A DNA stretch of 64,000 bases from CAZRWD01 sp964603785. GTDB taxonomy: Bacteria > Fermentibacterota > Fermentibacteria > Fermentibacterales > Fermentibacteraceae. Under the pieces are notes generated by a model. The model was not told where the DNA came from, did no database searches, and saw only the letters and a program-made list of their open reading frames with translations. Each line of letters starts with the position of its first letter. The stretch's first letter is position 1. The stretch spans positions 124,001 to 188,000 of the forward strand of contig CAZRWD010000002.1 in NCBI GenBank assembly GCA_964603785.1, in the 5' to 3' direction. Shown here in pieces: positions 23,751 through 31,954 of this stretch. Both the position numbers and the translations under genes were made by a program.

Positions 23751-25097
23751 ATGGAGAGGATCGGTCCGTCGGGCATCGGCAGGCTCCTGTCGGCGTCGGA
23801 CATCTCATCGATGCCGGAGGGTGCGGCGATTTCGCTGCACGGCACCGTGCAGAGGATCAGGAGGCTCTCCTGGGGAGCGTTCGTCGTCCTCAGGAGGCAC
23901 GATGGCCTCGTGCAGTGCGTCATGGAGGCGGCCGCCGGCGGTGAGGCCCTCGACAGGCTCCGCGAGGAGAACTGCGTACGCGTGACGGGAACCGTCGGAC
24001 GGGCGGCCATCAAGGATGCCTCGATCAGACCTCGCGACTCCGAGATCAGGGTGGAGGGCCTCGAGCTCCTGAGCGCGGCGCCGGAGACACCTCCCGTCGA
24101 CCTGACCAAGAAGATCCTCGACCTGCACATCGAGACCAATCTCGACCTGAGGCCGATAAGCCTGAGGCACCCGGTCGAGCGGGCGCGCCTCCGGGTGGCT
24201 GCGGCGCTGGCGGACGGATTCCGCGGCGCCCTGTCATCAAGGGGCTTCACCGAGATAAGAACCCCCAAGATCTGCTTCGCCGGGGCGGAGGGCGGGGCCA
24301 ACATCTTCAAGCTCCAGTACTTCGACAGGACGGCCTTCCTGGCGCAGTCGCCGCAGTTCTACAAGCAGTCCGCGGTGGCCTTCTACGAGAGGGTGTTCGA
24401 GGTCGGGCCGGTGTTCAGGGCGGAGCCGCACCAGACCTCCCGCCACATCAACGAGTACACCTCGCTCGACATGGAGATGGGCTTCATCGGAGGCTTCCGC
24501 GATGTGATGGCGACCGAGGCCGACGTCCTCGGGGAGATGTTGTCCCGGCTGGCGGAATCCTGTGCCTACGAGATGGAGATCCTGGGGGCCGCGGTTCCCG
24601 TGATTCCCGCGGCGATTCCCAGCGTCACGCTGGAGGAGGCCCATGCCATCGCAGGCGCCGCTGCCGGGCGGAGCTATGCGGGAGAACCGGATCTGGAGCC
24701 CGAGGAGGAGAAGCTCGTCTGCGAGCACTCCGCCCGGGAGTGGGACAGCGAGTGGGTGTTCGTCACCCATTTCCCCACCTCGAAGAGACCCTTCTACACG
24801 ATGGACGACCCTGACCAACCCGGGCTCACCCTCAGCTTCGACCTGCTGTTCAGGGGGCTGGAGGTGACGACGGGGGGCCAGAGGATACACGACTACGACA
24901 TGCAGGTAGGCAAGCTCAGGTCTTTCGGCCTGGACCCGGCGGATTTCGAGAGCTACCTGATGGCGCACCGGACGGGGCTTCCGCCTCACGGCGGGCTTGC
25001 GATAGGTCTGGAGAGGCTTGCCGCGAGGATCCTGAACATCGACAACATCCGACTTGCGACGATGTATCCTCGGGATGCGAAGCGCCTCACCCCCTGA
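23751..25097 (+). CDS. aspS: Aspartyl-tRNA synthetase, archaeal/eukaryal type
   Basis: 448 residues. The N-terminal OB-fold anticodon domain (about 1-105) leads directly to a class II core: motif 2 lies in VFRAEPHQTSRHINEYTSL and motif 3 in GGLAIGLERLAARIL; the EGGANIFKLQYF segment is typical of the archaeal AspRS group. It is much shorter than bacterial AspRS (about 590) because the GAD insertion domain is absent. Such enzymes are often non-discriminating, charging both tRNA-Asp and tRNA-Asn, in organisms that make Asn-tRNA by amidation; that cannot be decided here. The ATG follows GGAGGG. Confidence 0.92.
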   Translation: MERIGPSGIGRLLSASDISSMPEGAAISLHGTVQRIRRLSWGAFVVLRRHDGLVQCVMEAAAGGEALDRLREENCVRVTGTVGRAAIKDASIRPRDSEIRVEGLELLSAAPETPPVDLTKKILDLHIETNLDLRPISLRHPVERARLRVAAALADGFRGALSSRGFTEIRTPKICFAGAEGGANIFKLQYFDRTAFLAQSPQFYKQSAVAFYERVFEVGPVFRAEPHQTSRHINEYTSLDMEMGFIGGFRDVMATEADVLGEMLSRLAESCAYEMEILGAAVPVIPAAIPSVTLEEAHAIAGAAAGRSYAGEPDLEPEEEKLVCEHSAREWDSEWVFVTHFPTSKRPFYTMDDPDQPGLTLSFDLLFRGLEVTTGGQRIHDYDMQVGKLRSFGLDPADFESYLMAHRTGLPPHGGLAIGLERLAARILNIDNIRLATMYPRDAKRLTP

Positions 25098-25119
25098 CCT
25101 CCCATCCGGTCCCATCCAG

Positions 25120-25180
25120 TTCGGTTTTAACTTCTTTAAGATTGTTTGGGTTACTTGTTGTTCGACAACACCTTGAAAAC
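25120..25180 (+). repeat. Left arm of the inverted repeat
   Basis: TTCGGTTTTAA at 25120, a TCTTT block at 25134-25137 region, a 6-bp hairpin (TGTTGT, loop TCG, ACAACA, 25156-25170) and TTGAAAAC at 25173. The same skeleton occurs inverted at 25676-25737 and, more degenerate, at 13609. Confidence 0.5.
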
Positions 25181-25229
25181 TGCCTTCAATTCGGTCCTTC
25201 CGAGGTGACCACCGGGATGACCAGTCGCC

Positions 25230-25637
25230 ATGCCTGAGAACTGCGTCAGAACAGCCCTGACGCACCTGGTCTGTGGTGAGAGGTTCGAGCAGAACCGCAG
25301 CAGGTTCCTCGCATGCGGAGCTCCTTTGAGATCCACTGACGGCATCGGGGGCTTGATCGACGATCTTGCGCGGGAGTTCAGGCTGGGCAAGGCAACACAC
25401 CTCAGCTGGGCCGCCAGATGCTCGAGTGGTGACGGGTCTGTCCTGGAGTCCCGTGGAGATGGCGGGGAGAGCGGGTCCGGTCGCTGCATCCTTGAGATCA
25501 TGCAGGCCTGCAACGCTCTCGACAGCCTCGTGCTGGTCGCCAGATGGTACGGAGGACGTCACCTGGGCGGGGCCAGGTTCAGGATCTACAGGAAGCTGAC
25601 GATGGACCTCCTCTCGAGGGAGGGGTCGAAGACCTGA
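25230..25637 (+). CDS. IMPACT/YigZ (UPF0029) domain protein
   Basis: 135 residues consisting of one UPF0029 domain. The diagnostic blocks are visible: NRSRFLACGAPLRS at the start, KATHLSWAAR (the ATH motif) near residue 55, an ESRGDGGESGSGRCILEI segment in place of the usual DDGEPxGTAG, and LVLVARWYGGRHLGGARFRIY near 105-125. Related proteins (bacterial YigZ, eukaryotic IMPACT/Yih1) touch on translation control; the bacterial role is poorly defined. The C-terminal domain found in YigZ is absent. Codon use is less GC-biased than in neighbours. The gene lies alone between the inverted repeats; no strong ribosome site precedes the ATG, and the spacers on both sides are AT-rich. Confidence 0.8.
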   Translation: MPENCVRTALTHLVCGERFEQNRSRFLACGAPLRSTDGIGGLIDDLAREFRLGKATHLSWAARCSSGDGSVLESRGDGGESGSGRCILEIMQACNALDSLVLVARWYGGRHLGGARFRIYRKLTMDLLSREGSKT

Positions 25638-25675
25638 GGTGTTCTCCTGCGCCCGGATGTCGCAAGGAATTCAGT

Positions 25676-25737
25676 GTTTTCAATCATCATGCGGTGCAAC
25701 GCATAGGTGATGGAACCTGAAAGATCTTAAAACCGAA
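25676..25737 (-). repeat. Right arm of the inverted repeat
   Basis: Read on the minus strand from 25737: TTCGGTTTTAA, then GATCTTTCAG, a hairpin-forming stretch (ATGCG/CGCAT around 25689-25705) and TTGAAAAC ending at 25676. The offset between the two exact blocks is 54, against 53 in the left arm. Confidence 0.5.
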
Positions 25738-25758
25738 GGTGGTTGGGGTGGTTGGTGG

Positions 25759-26301
25759 TTACACGGTCGGATCGGGCTCGACCGTTTCCCGCACGCCGCA
25801 CCCGGGGCAGACCAGAACCGTGAACTCCCTGTCGGTCATGAGTACGGACCCGCAGATCGGGCACTCGACCGGCGGATCAGTGTCCGAGAGGTCCTCCTCC
25901 CCGCAGCACGGGTCGCGGGACGCCCGCGACTCCTCGCGCGTCCTGCCCGAGGCCAAACTCTCTATCGTCGGGGCATGCCTCACGAGCCTGTTCGGGGTTC
26001 CCACCAGACGGGCCATGACGGCGGACAGCCTCCTGCCCAGCTCCCTGGCGGAGTCGGATGCCTCCTCGAACCACTCCTCCCCCTCGACGAGCAGCGAGAC
26101 GATCCTGTGCAGCTCGGTCGAGATCCTCGCGCACTCCGGCTGGAACCTCGTGCGGCTCCTCTCGCGGAATCGCAGCAGGGCCTCCCGCGTCCCCTCCCCG
26201 AGGACATCCTCCCTCTCGAGGCGGAACCCCTCTTCGAGGCGGCCCAGCTCCCTGCGCAGCATCTCGATGTCCGACAGAGCCGAGAGATTGTTCCTTCTCA
26301 T
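25759..26301 (-). CDS. Helical protein with C-terminal zinc ribbon
   Basis: 180 residues, not matched to a named family. Residues 1 to about 100 are strongly charged and helical with leucine spacing that suggests a coiled coil. The C-terminal 35 residues contain a treble-clef or ribbon-like pair, CPICGSVL and CPGCGVRE, which should bind one zinc; an extra Cys-Cys pair lies before it. ATG 26301 is used as the start; the open frame extends upstream only antisense to butyrate kinase. It could be a small nucleic-acid or protein-interaction factor. A G-rich tract lies directly after its stop. Confidence 0.65.
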   Translation of the reverse strand: MRRNNLSALSDIEMLRRELGRLEEGFRLEREDVLGEGTREALLRFRERSRTRFQPECARISTELHRIVSLLVEGEEWFEEASDSARELGRRLSAVMARLVGTPNRLVRHAPTIESLASGRTREESRASRDPCCGEEDLSDTDPPVECPICGSVLMTDREFTVLVCPGCGVRETVEPDPTV

Positions 26302-26370
26302 CCCTACCACGTTCTTGCCTTGCCCGCCCCCCGGTCGTAGAATCCGGGGGTCTTGCCACAAGGGGGAAAC

Positions 26371-27459
26371 ATGAAGGAAACCTTCAGGATTCTCGCCATC
26401 AACCCCGGATCCACCTCCACGAAGATATCCGTTTTCGAGAACGAGCGAGAAGTCTGGAACACCAAGCTCTCCCACTCGTTGGAGGAGATCACGCCCTACG
26501 CCAGGATCGTGGACCAGTATGACTTCCGCAGGGGTGTGATCGTCTCGGAGCTGGAGAGGGCGGGATACCCCGTTTCCTCCTTCGATGCGGTAGTGGGGCG
26601 CGGAGGCGTCCTCTATCCCGTGGAGGGCGGGACATACAGGGTCAACGAGATCATGCTCGATCACGTCAGGAGGGGCGTCCAGGGGGAGCACCCGTCGAAC
26701 CTGGGCGCGCTCATAGCCGACTCCTTCTCGAAGGAGGCCGGCTGCCCCGCCTTCATCACCGATCCGGTGGTCGTGGACGAGATGGAACCCCTCGCAAGAT
26801 ACAGCGGACTCCCCCAGCTCCCCAGACGGTCCATACTCCACACCCTCAACCAGAAGGCCGTCGCCAGGAAGGCGAGCGCCGACATCGGGAAGAACTACGA
26901 TGACGTCAACCTGATAGTCGTCCACCTCGGCGGGGGCATTTCCGTGGGAGCACATCGCAGGGGCCGGATCATCGACGTCAACAACGCGCTCAACGGCGAC
27001 GGCCCCTTCTCTCCCGAGCGCAGCGGCGGCCTGCCGGTGGCGGGGCTCATCGGCCTCTGCTTCAGCGGGAGCTACACGAAGGAGGAGCTTCTCAAGCTCA
27101 ACAAGGGCGCAGGCGGAATCGTCGCCTACCTCGGGACGAACGACATGCGCGAGGTCGAGCGCTGGATCGACGAGGGAGACGGCCGGGCCGAGGAGATCTT
27201 CCACGCGATGGCCTACCAGGTTGCCAAGGAGATCGGCTTCCTCGCCCCGGTTCTGAAGGGCGACATAGATGCGATAGTGCTCACCGGCGGCATCGCCTTC
27301 GACAGACGCTTCACGGGCTGGGTGAAGGAGATGGTGGAGTTCCTCGCACCGGTGATGATATACCCCGGCGAGATGGAGATGGAAGCGCTCGCCCTGGGAG
27401 GCCTCCGCGTGATGCGGGGCCAGGAGGGCGCCAGGGACTATGACCCGCGAGTCCCCTGA
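26371..27459 (+). CDS. buk: Butyrate kinase
   Basis: 362 residues of the acetate/butyrate kinase ASKHA family. N-terminal LAINPGSTSTKI is the phosphate-1 loop; VGRGGVLYPVEGGTYRV, HLGGGISVGAHRRG (phosphate-2) and VLTGGIAFDRRF (adenosine loop) follow in order, with lengths typical of Buk rather than AckA. It makes ATP from butyryl phosphate supplied by Ptb, or acts on branched acyl phosphates. ATG 26371 is chosen because AGGGGGA precedes it by 4 bases; an upstream ATG (26353) lacks one. Ten bases separate it from the mutase gene, so the two are probably co-transcribed. Confidence 0.94.
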   Translation: MKETFRILAINPGSTSTKISVFENEREVWNTKLSHSLEEITPYARIVDQYDFRRGVIVSELERAGYPVSSFDAVVGRGGVLYPVEGGTYRVNEIMLDHVRRGVQGEHPSNLGALIADSFSKEAGCPAFITDPVVVDEMEPLARYSGLPQLPRRSILHTLNQKAVARKASADIGKNYDDVNLIVVHLGGGISVGAHRRGRIIDVNNALNGDGPFSPERSGGLPVAGLIGLCFSGSYTKEELLKLNKGAGGIVAYLGTNDMREVERWIDEGDGRAEEIFHAMAYQVAKEIGFLAPVLKGDIDAIVLTGGIAFDRRFTGWVKEMVEFLAPVMIYPGEMEMEALALGGLRVMRGQEGARDYDPRVP

Positions 27460-27469
27460 GGGAGGATCG

Positions 27470-29131
27470 ATGCCCGGCAGGCTCGAAGAGGAGAGGAAGC
27501 GCTGGGAGAGGGAGAGCCTCGAACCGGTGCTGTCGAAGTACCCTGAACAGAAGAGCTCCTTCCGGAGCGGTTCGGGCCTGGAGATAGACAGGCTCTACCT
27601 GCCCGGCTGCGATTGCGGGGACTATCCGGAGGAGATCGGCTTCCCCGGTGAGTACCCGTACACCCGCGGGGTCCAGCCGACCATGTACCGCGGCAGGTTC
27701 TGGACGATGAGGCAGTATGCCGGCTTCGGAACGGCGGAGGAGTCCAACAGGCGCTACCGCTATCTGCTCGACCAGGGCCAGACCGGCCTCTCGGTCGCCT
27801 TCGACCTCCCCACCCAGATCGGTCTCGACTCGGACGACCCGTTCAGCTCGGGCGAGGTCGGCAAGGTGGGCGTCGCGATAGACAGCCTGGCCGACATGGA
27901 GATCCTCTTCGACGGCATCCCGCTCGAGACGGTGTCCACTTCGATGACCATCAACTCCCCGGCCGCGGTCCTGCTCGCCATGTACATCTGCGTCGGCGAG
28001 CGGCAGGGGGTCCCGCCCTCGAAGCTGAGGGGCACCATCCAGAACGACATCCTGAAGGAGTACATGGCCAGGGGCACCTACATCTTCCCGCCCGCCGAGT
28101 CCATGCGCCTGATCACCGACACCTTCGAGTACTGCGGGAGGGAGATCCCCCGCTGGAACACGATAAGCATCTCCGGCTACCACATCCGCGAGGCCGGATG
28201 CACCGCCCCCCAGGAGGTTGGCTTCACCCTGGCCGACGGCATCGCCTACGTTGAGGCGGCCCTGAAGGCGGGCCTGGCCGTCGACGACTTCGCGCCGCGC
28301 CTCAGCTTCTTCTTCAACGCCCACAACGACCTCTTCGAGGAGGTCGCCAAGTTCAGGGCGGCGAGAAGGCTGTGGGCCTCGCTCATGAGGGACAGGTTCG
28401 GCGCCGCGAAGCCCGAGAGCATGATGCTGAGATTCCATACGCAGACCGGCGGATCGACCCTGACGGCCCAGCAGCCCGACAACAACATCATCCGCGTGGC
28501 GATACAGACCCTCTCCGCCGTGCTCGGCGGAACCCAGAGCCTGCACACCAACAGCAGGGACGAGGCTCTAGCCCTGCCATCCGAGGATTCCGTCAGGATA
28601 GCCCTCCGCACGCAGCAGATCGTCGCATGCGAGAGCGGGGTGGTCAACACGGTCGATCCCCTGGGAGGCAGCTGGTTCGTCGAGGAGCTCACCGACCGGA
28701 TCGAGGAGCAGGCCAGGGAGTACATCGAGAAGATCGACGCCCTCGGCGGGATGGTCCGGGCCATAGAGGAGGGCTATCCCCAGCGGCAGATCCAGGATGC
28801 GGCCTACTCCTACCAGAAGGACATCGAGTCCGGCGAGCGCGTCGTCGTGGGAGTGAACAGCTACCGCATCGAGGAGCCGCCCCCGACGGGGCTCCTGAGG
28901 GTGGATCCCTCCATCGAGACCTCGCAGTGCGCGAAGCTGGCCTCGGTCAGGAGCTCCAGGGACTCACGAGCCGTCGAGGGGGCGCTCGCGGATCTGGCCT
29001 CCGCCTCGGAGGGACAGGACAACCTCATGCCGCCCATCCTGGAATGCGTCCGGAAGTACGCGACGCTGGGCGAGGTGTGCGGAGTCCTCAGGAAGGTCTT
29101 CGGGGAGTACAGGCCCAGGGTCATACTCTAG
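27470..29131 (+). CDS. Methylmalonyl-CoA mutase large (catalytic) subunit
   Basis: 553 residues forming the substrate-binding TIM barrel of coenzyme B12-dependent acyl-CoA mutases; the separate cobalamin-binding domain is not attached and not seen nearby. Signatures: YPYTRGVQPTMYRGR, WTMRQYAGFG, SVAFDLPTQIGLDSDDP, TIQNDILKEYMARGTY and GGTQSLHTNSRDEALALP. Tyr83 (in RQYAGF) and Arg201 (in MARGTY) match the residues that distinguish methylmalonyl-CoA mutase from isobutyryl-CoA mutase, so succinyl-CoA/methylmalonyl-CoA is the likely pair. ATG 27470 has GGGAGG 6 bases upstream; an in-frame ATG at 27440 would overlap buk. It fits propionate formation or use. Confidence 0.92.
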   Translation: MPGRLEEERKRWERESLEPVLSKYPEQKSSFRSGSGLEIDRLYLPGCDCGDYPEEIGFPGEYPYTRGVQPTMYRGRFWTMRQYAGFGTAEESNRRYRYLLDQGQTGLSVAFDLPTQIGLDSDDPFSSGEVGKVGVAIDSLADMEILFDGIPLETVSTSMTINSPAAVLLAMYICVGERQGVPPSKLRGTIQNDILKEYMARGTYIFPPAESMRLITDTFEYCGREIPRWNTISISGYHIREAGCTAPQEVGFTLADGIAYVEAALKAGLAVDDFAPRLSFFFNAHNDLFEEVAKFRAARRLWASLMRDRFGAAKPESMMLRFHTQTGGSTLTAQQPDNNIIRVAIQTLSAVLGGTQSLHTNSRDEALALPSEDSVRIALRTQQIVACESGVVNTVDPLGGSWFVEELTDRIEEQAREYIEKIDALGGMVRAIEEGYPQRQIQDAAYSYQKDIESGERVVVGVNSYRIEEPPPTGLLRVDPSIETSQCAKLASVRSSRDSRAVEGALADLASASEGQDNLMPPILECVRKYATLGEVCGVLRKVFGEYRPRVIL

Positions 29132-29175
29132 CCGGAGGGGGTCGCGGTGATCGCCATCCCTCGCCGGGGGCAGCC

Positions 29176-30450
29176 GTGAAGAGACTTCTTGCCGCAGCAG
29201 CAGCCCTTGCCGTCATCGGGTGCGGCAGCCGTCCGGGACCCGACTCCTGGCTGCTGGTTATCGAAGGCGACACCATCACCACCTGCGAGGCCGGCCAGGA
29301 GTGGATCAGCCTCGACTCCTCCTCCCGGGCTCACTTCGAGCAGAGCGACAACACCATCGGGGAGTTCGTCCTCGCACTGGCGAGGAGGGCGATGCTCGAG
29401 AGGGAGGTCGAGAGGATGGGCTATCTCGACCGCCCCGCCCTGGTCTTCGCCAGGCTCTCCCGTGCGCGGGAGATCATGTGCCGCCTGATGAGGGACTCCG
29501 TGGCCGCCGAGACGGGAGATCCCACCGGCGGAGGGCTGGACAGCCTGCTCCGCTCGAGATGGGAGGCGGATCGCCCGGCCTTCGACAGGCGCGCATTCGA
29601 GAAGCTCGCAGGCTGGTTCGCGGGGGATTCCTCGTTCTCTCCGGGGGACACCCTGGTCACGAGCGCATGGGGAACCTGGACCGCAGCCCAGATGGCTGCC
29701 GAGATCGATGTCGAGCGCTCCGCCGGCTTCGTCTTCCCTGCCGACACGGCCTGGCTGTACACCTTCGCGGGCGTCCTCGTGAACCGTTCAGCAACGGCCG
29801 GCGAGTTCGCAGCCCGCCATCCGGCCCGTGCCGACTCCGTCCTGAGGGCGTCGCGGGACTGGGTCATGCCGATGGCCGTCGACAGCCTCTTCTTCGACAC
29901 CGTCGCGTCAGGTCTCGAGGTGACGGACGAGATGCTGGACTCGGCCTGGGCGGCCGATCCGCCCCTGATCCCGGAGAAGCGCGTGATCCAGTGCGTGGTG
30001 GTGCCCCCCGACTCCCTCGAGGGATTCAGGAGGGCGATCGCGGCGGGAACCGCGGCCGAGGCCTCGGCAGGCCTCGGCTGGGTGCCTGCGCTCTCGAACG
30101 CTCTCCAGCCGGGACAGATCACGAGACCGCTGCTGTCCGCCGAGATCCCCCTGGGGCTGGGCGGGGCCGTCTTCGATCTGGATCCGGCCGACACGACGAC
30201 CTGGCTGGGGCCGGCGCCGTACGCCGGAGGCTCGGGCCACCTGGCCGTCAGGCTCGTAGAGGTGATCCCGGAACACGAGTCGGCAAGGGAGGAGGCCGTG
30301 GAGCTGCTCGAGAGGAGGATCCTCGAGGCAGCCCTGGAGAGGCGGCTCGACGCCTGGCTGGCGGAGATGGACGAGCGCTACGGGCTCGAGATCAACGAGG
30401 CGATTCTTGCCGACCTGCCGGAGGATCCGGCATCCTGGACGGACTTCTGA
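29176..30450 (+). CDS. Parvulin/SurA-like lipoprotein (putative)
   Basis: 424 residues starting at GTG 29176 with a signal peptide and a lipobox-like AVIGC (Cys16). The layout, a short beta start, a long N-terminal helical region, a central domain containing a RVIQCVVVPPDSLEGFRRAI-like segment and GLGWVPA, and a C-terminal helix ending in LEINEAIL, resembles PpiC/SurA-type peptidyl-prolyl isomerases or chaperones that help fold exported proteins. Catalytic residues of the parvulin domain cannot be confirmed by eye. It lies 44 bases after the mutase gene and converges with the C25-like peptidase gene. Confidence 0.65.
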   Translation: MKRLLAAAAALAVIGCGSRPGPDSWLLVIEGDTITTCEAGQEWISLDSSSRAHFEQSDNTIGEFVLALARRAMLEREVERMGYLDRPALVFARLSRAREIMCRLMRDSVAAETGDPTGGGLDSLLRSRWEADRPAFDRRAFEKLAGWFAGDSSFSPGDTLVTSAWGTWTAAQMAAEIDVERSAGFVFPADTAWLYTFAGVLVNRSATAGEFAARHPARADSVLRASRDWVMPMAVDSLFFDTVASGLEVTDEMLDSAWAADPPLIPEKRVIQCVVVPPDSLEGFRRAIAAGTAAEASAGLGWVPALSNALQPGQITRPLLSAEIPLGLGGAVFDLDPADTTTWLGPAPYAGGSGHLAVRLVEVIPEHESAREEAVELLERRILEAALERRLDAWLAEMDERYGLEINEAILADLPEDPASWTDF

Positions 30451-30462
30451 CCCGGGCGGGCG

Positions 30463-31947
30463 TCACCTCAGGAGCACGAACCTCCCGGAAACCACTGCAG
30501 GACCGCTCGAGGCGGTGCAGGAGTAGCATCCCGGGGGCAGGCCGGACATGTCCACCTCCAGCCTTCCCGCTCCGGAGACCTCCCGGGACGCGACGAGCCT
30601 GCCGGCTGCATCGCGGACTTCGAGGACGCAGGGCGAGAGAAGGTCGACCTCCAGCACTCCCCGGGCGGGATTGGAGACGAGACCGAGGATCCCTGCGGGT
30701 CCTCCCGCCCCTTCCTCCTGTCCCGGGATGCCGTACAGCTCGGCGCAGGGTCTCAGGGTCGGGTCGCCGATCAGGACCATGCCCATGTGCCAGGACATCT
30801 CGTAGGGCGTGAACCCCCCGGCCGTGGTTATGAAGGTCCACCACTGGAAATAGGCCTCCCCGAGGGTCTCCGACTGGCCGAGGGGGGTGTAGAACTTGTC
30901 GAACTCGAGCATCGAGCCGGACTTCGTGCTGCCCACGGCCGCGAGGCCGTGGTCGGTCGCGAAGGTGTAGACCGAGCCCATGTTCCTGGGTGTGGTGAAG
31001 CGGCAGTTGGAGCATGCGAACAGGTTGTAGAACCTGGTGCCGGGGTTTATCGCGTACACCTCGTTCCACATGGTCTCGGGCCCCGGGCTCCACTGGTGCA
31101 GGAGCGGGCTGGAGTGCACGTAGGGGCTGATCCAGACGTAGTCCCCGGTGAGCCTGTCCTCCTCGTAGTCCGTCCCGCAGGTGCTGTCGACCTGGTTGAC
31201 CAGCTCGACGTCCGGGTAGAGCTTGCGCATGGCGTTGGCATACTGGACGCCCCATGACGACCAGTCGTCGTCGACGTAGCACAGTGCCTGGTGGCTGCCG
31301 GGATCGCCCCAGGTCCGCCACGTGTGGTTCCTGTCGAGATAGGCCTGTATCAGCCCGGCCTCGGTGCCGATGGTCAGGTTCGATGTCTTGATCCTGGCGC
31401 AGTAGATCTCGGGGTCGAGGTCCCCCGACCAGGTGTCGTACCTGCCGTCCGAACCCGGATTGCCCTGCGAGGGATAGCCCACCCACTCGTCGCCCCACGT
31501 GCCGTCCAGGTCCATCAGGAACAGGTCGCAGGGGAAGGTCTCGCTGTCGCGCAGGAAGGCGTTGTCGAGCTGCACCCAGGCCACGGGCAGGTCCCCGACC
31601 AGGACCACCCCGTCGAGACCCTCTGCGTACATCCCGGAGAGCCACGACCTGAGATCCTCCGGGGTGGAGTAGGTGATCTCGGCCACGAGCACGTCGCCCA
31701 CCCAGGGGGCCATGTCCGACGCCCACTGCTCGAGGGTGCCCGCCGTCAGGGAGTCGGAGAGACCCGTCTCGAGGAGGATGGCGAACTGCGTGCCCCTGCC
31801 GTCGCACGGGGTCACGAACAGGGGATCCACGACCAGGGGAGCTGCCGGGGGCTCCCCGAGCATCCAGTCCTCCCAGCTTCCGGGGTCGCCTCCGGAGAGG
31901 TCCCTGGTGATGGGCGGCAGCGACGCGAGCAAGAGGATGAGAAGCAT
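30463..31947 (-). CDS. Secreted C25 (gingipain-like) peptidase
   Basis: 494 residues. The short hydrophobic N-terminus is a plausible but weak signal peptide. The middle resembles the caspase-like C25 fold: a GVVLVGDLPVAW strand, LFLMDLDGTW, then a His in SPYVHSSPL and, about 33 residues later, a Cys in NLFACSNCRF, in the right order for the catalytic dyad. A GDPTLRP segment closes the domain. The last 70 residues form a beta-sandwich with an AAGRLVASREV-like strand and a PPGCYSC turn, like C-terminal sorting or adhesion domains of secreted proteins in FCB bacteria. AGGAGG precedes the ATG. It ends the metK operon, 7 bases after the M50 protease gene. Confidence 0.75.
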   Translation of the reverse strand: MLLILLLASLPPITRDLSGGDPGSWEDWMLGEPPAAPLVVDPLFVTPCDGRGTQFAILLETGLSDSLTAGTLEQWASDMAPWVGDVLVAEITYSTPEDLRSWLSGMYAEGLDGVVLVGDLPVAWVQLDNAFLRDSETFPCDLFLMDLDGTWGDEWVGYPSQGNPGSDGRYDTWSGDLDPEIYCARIKTSNLTIGTEAGLIQAYLDRNHTWRTWGDPGSHQALCYVDDDWSSWGVQYANAMRKLYPDVELVNQVDSTCGTDYEEDRLTGDYVWISPYVHSSPLLHQWSPGPETMWNEVYAINPGTRFYNLFACSNCRFTTPRNMGSVYTFATDHGLAAVGSTKSGSMLEFDKFYTPLGQSETLGEAYFQWWTFITTAGGFTPYEMSWHMGMVLIGDPTLRPCAELYGIPGQEEGAGGPAGILGLVSNPARGVLEVDLLSPCVLEVRDAAGRLVASREVSGAGRLEVDMSGLPPGCYSCTASSGPAVVSGRFVLLR

Positions 31948-31954
31948 AGACCTC

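Larger units (their letters stand above)
25120..25737. mobile_element. Possible small element with imperfect inverted ends
   Basis: The ends are an exact 11-base inverted pair, TTCGGTTTTAA (25120-25130) and TTAAAACCGAA (25727-25737). Each continues inward with similarity over the next 10 bases, and a second exact inverted pair follows at nearly equal depth: TTGAAAAC at 25173-25180 and GTTTTCAA at 25676-25683. Small hairpins lie between the two blocks on each side. The interior holds only an IMPACT-domain gene. Both flanks are clearly AT-richer than the window. No target duplication or transposase is visible, so this could be a non-autonomous element, a cassette, or two repeat copies that happen to flank a gene. 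Confidence 0.4.

Noticed and set aside
26302..27204. N-terminal extension of the zinc-ribbon protein gene on the minus strand
   Set aside because: The extra 300 residues are antisense to butyrate kinase and low in complexity; ATG 26301 gives a compact protein.
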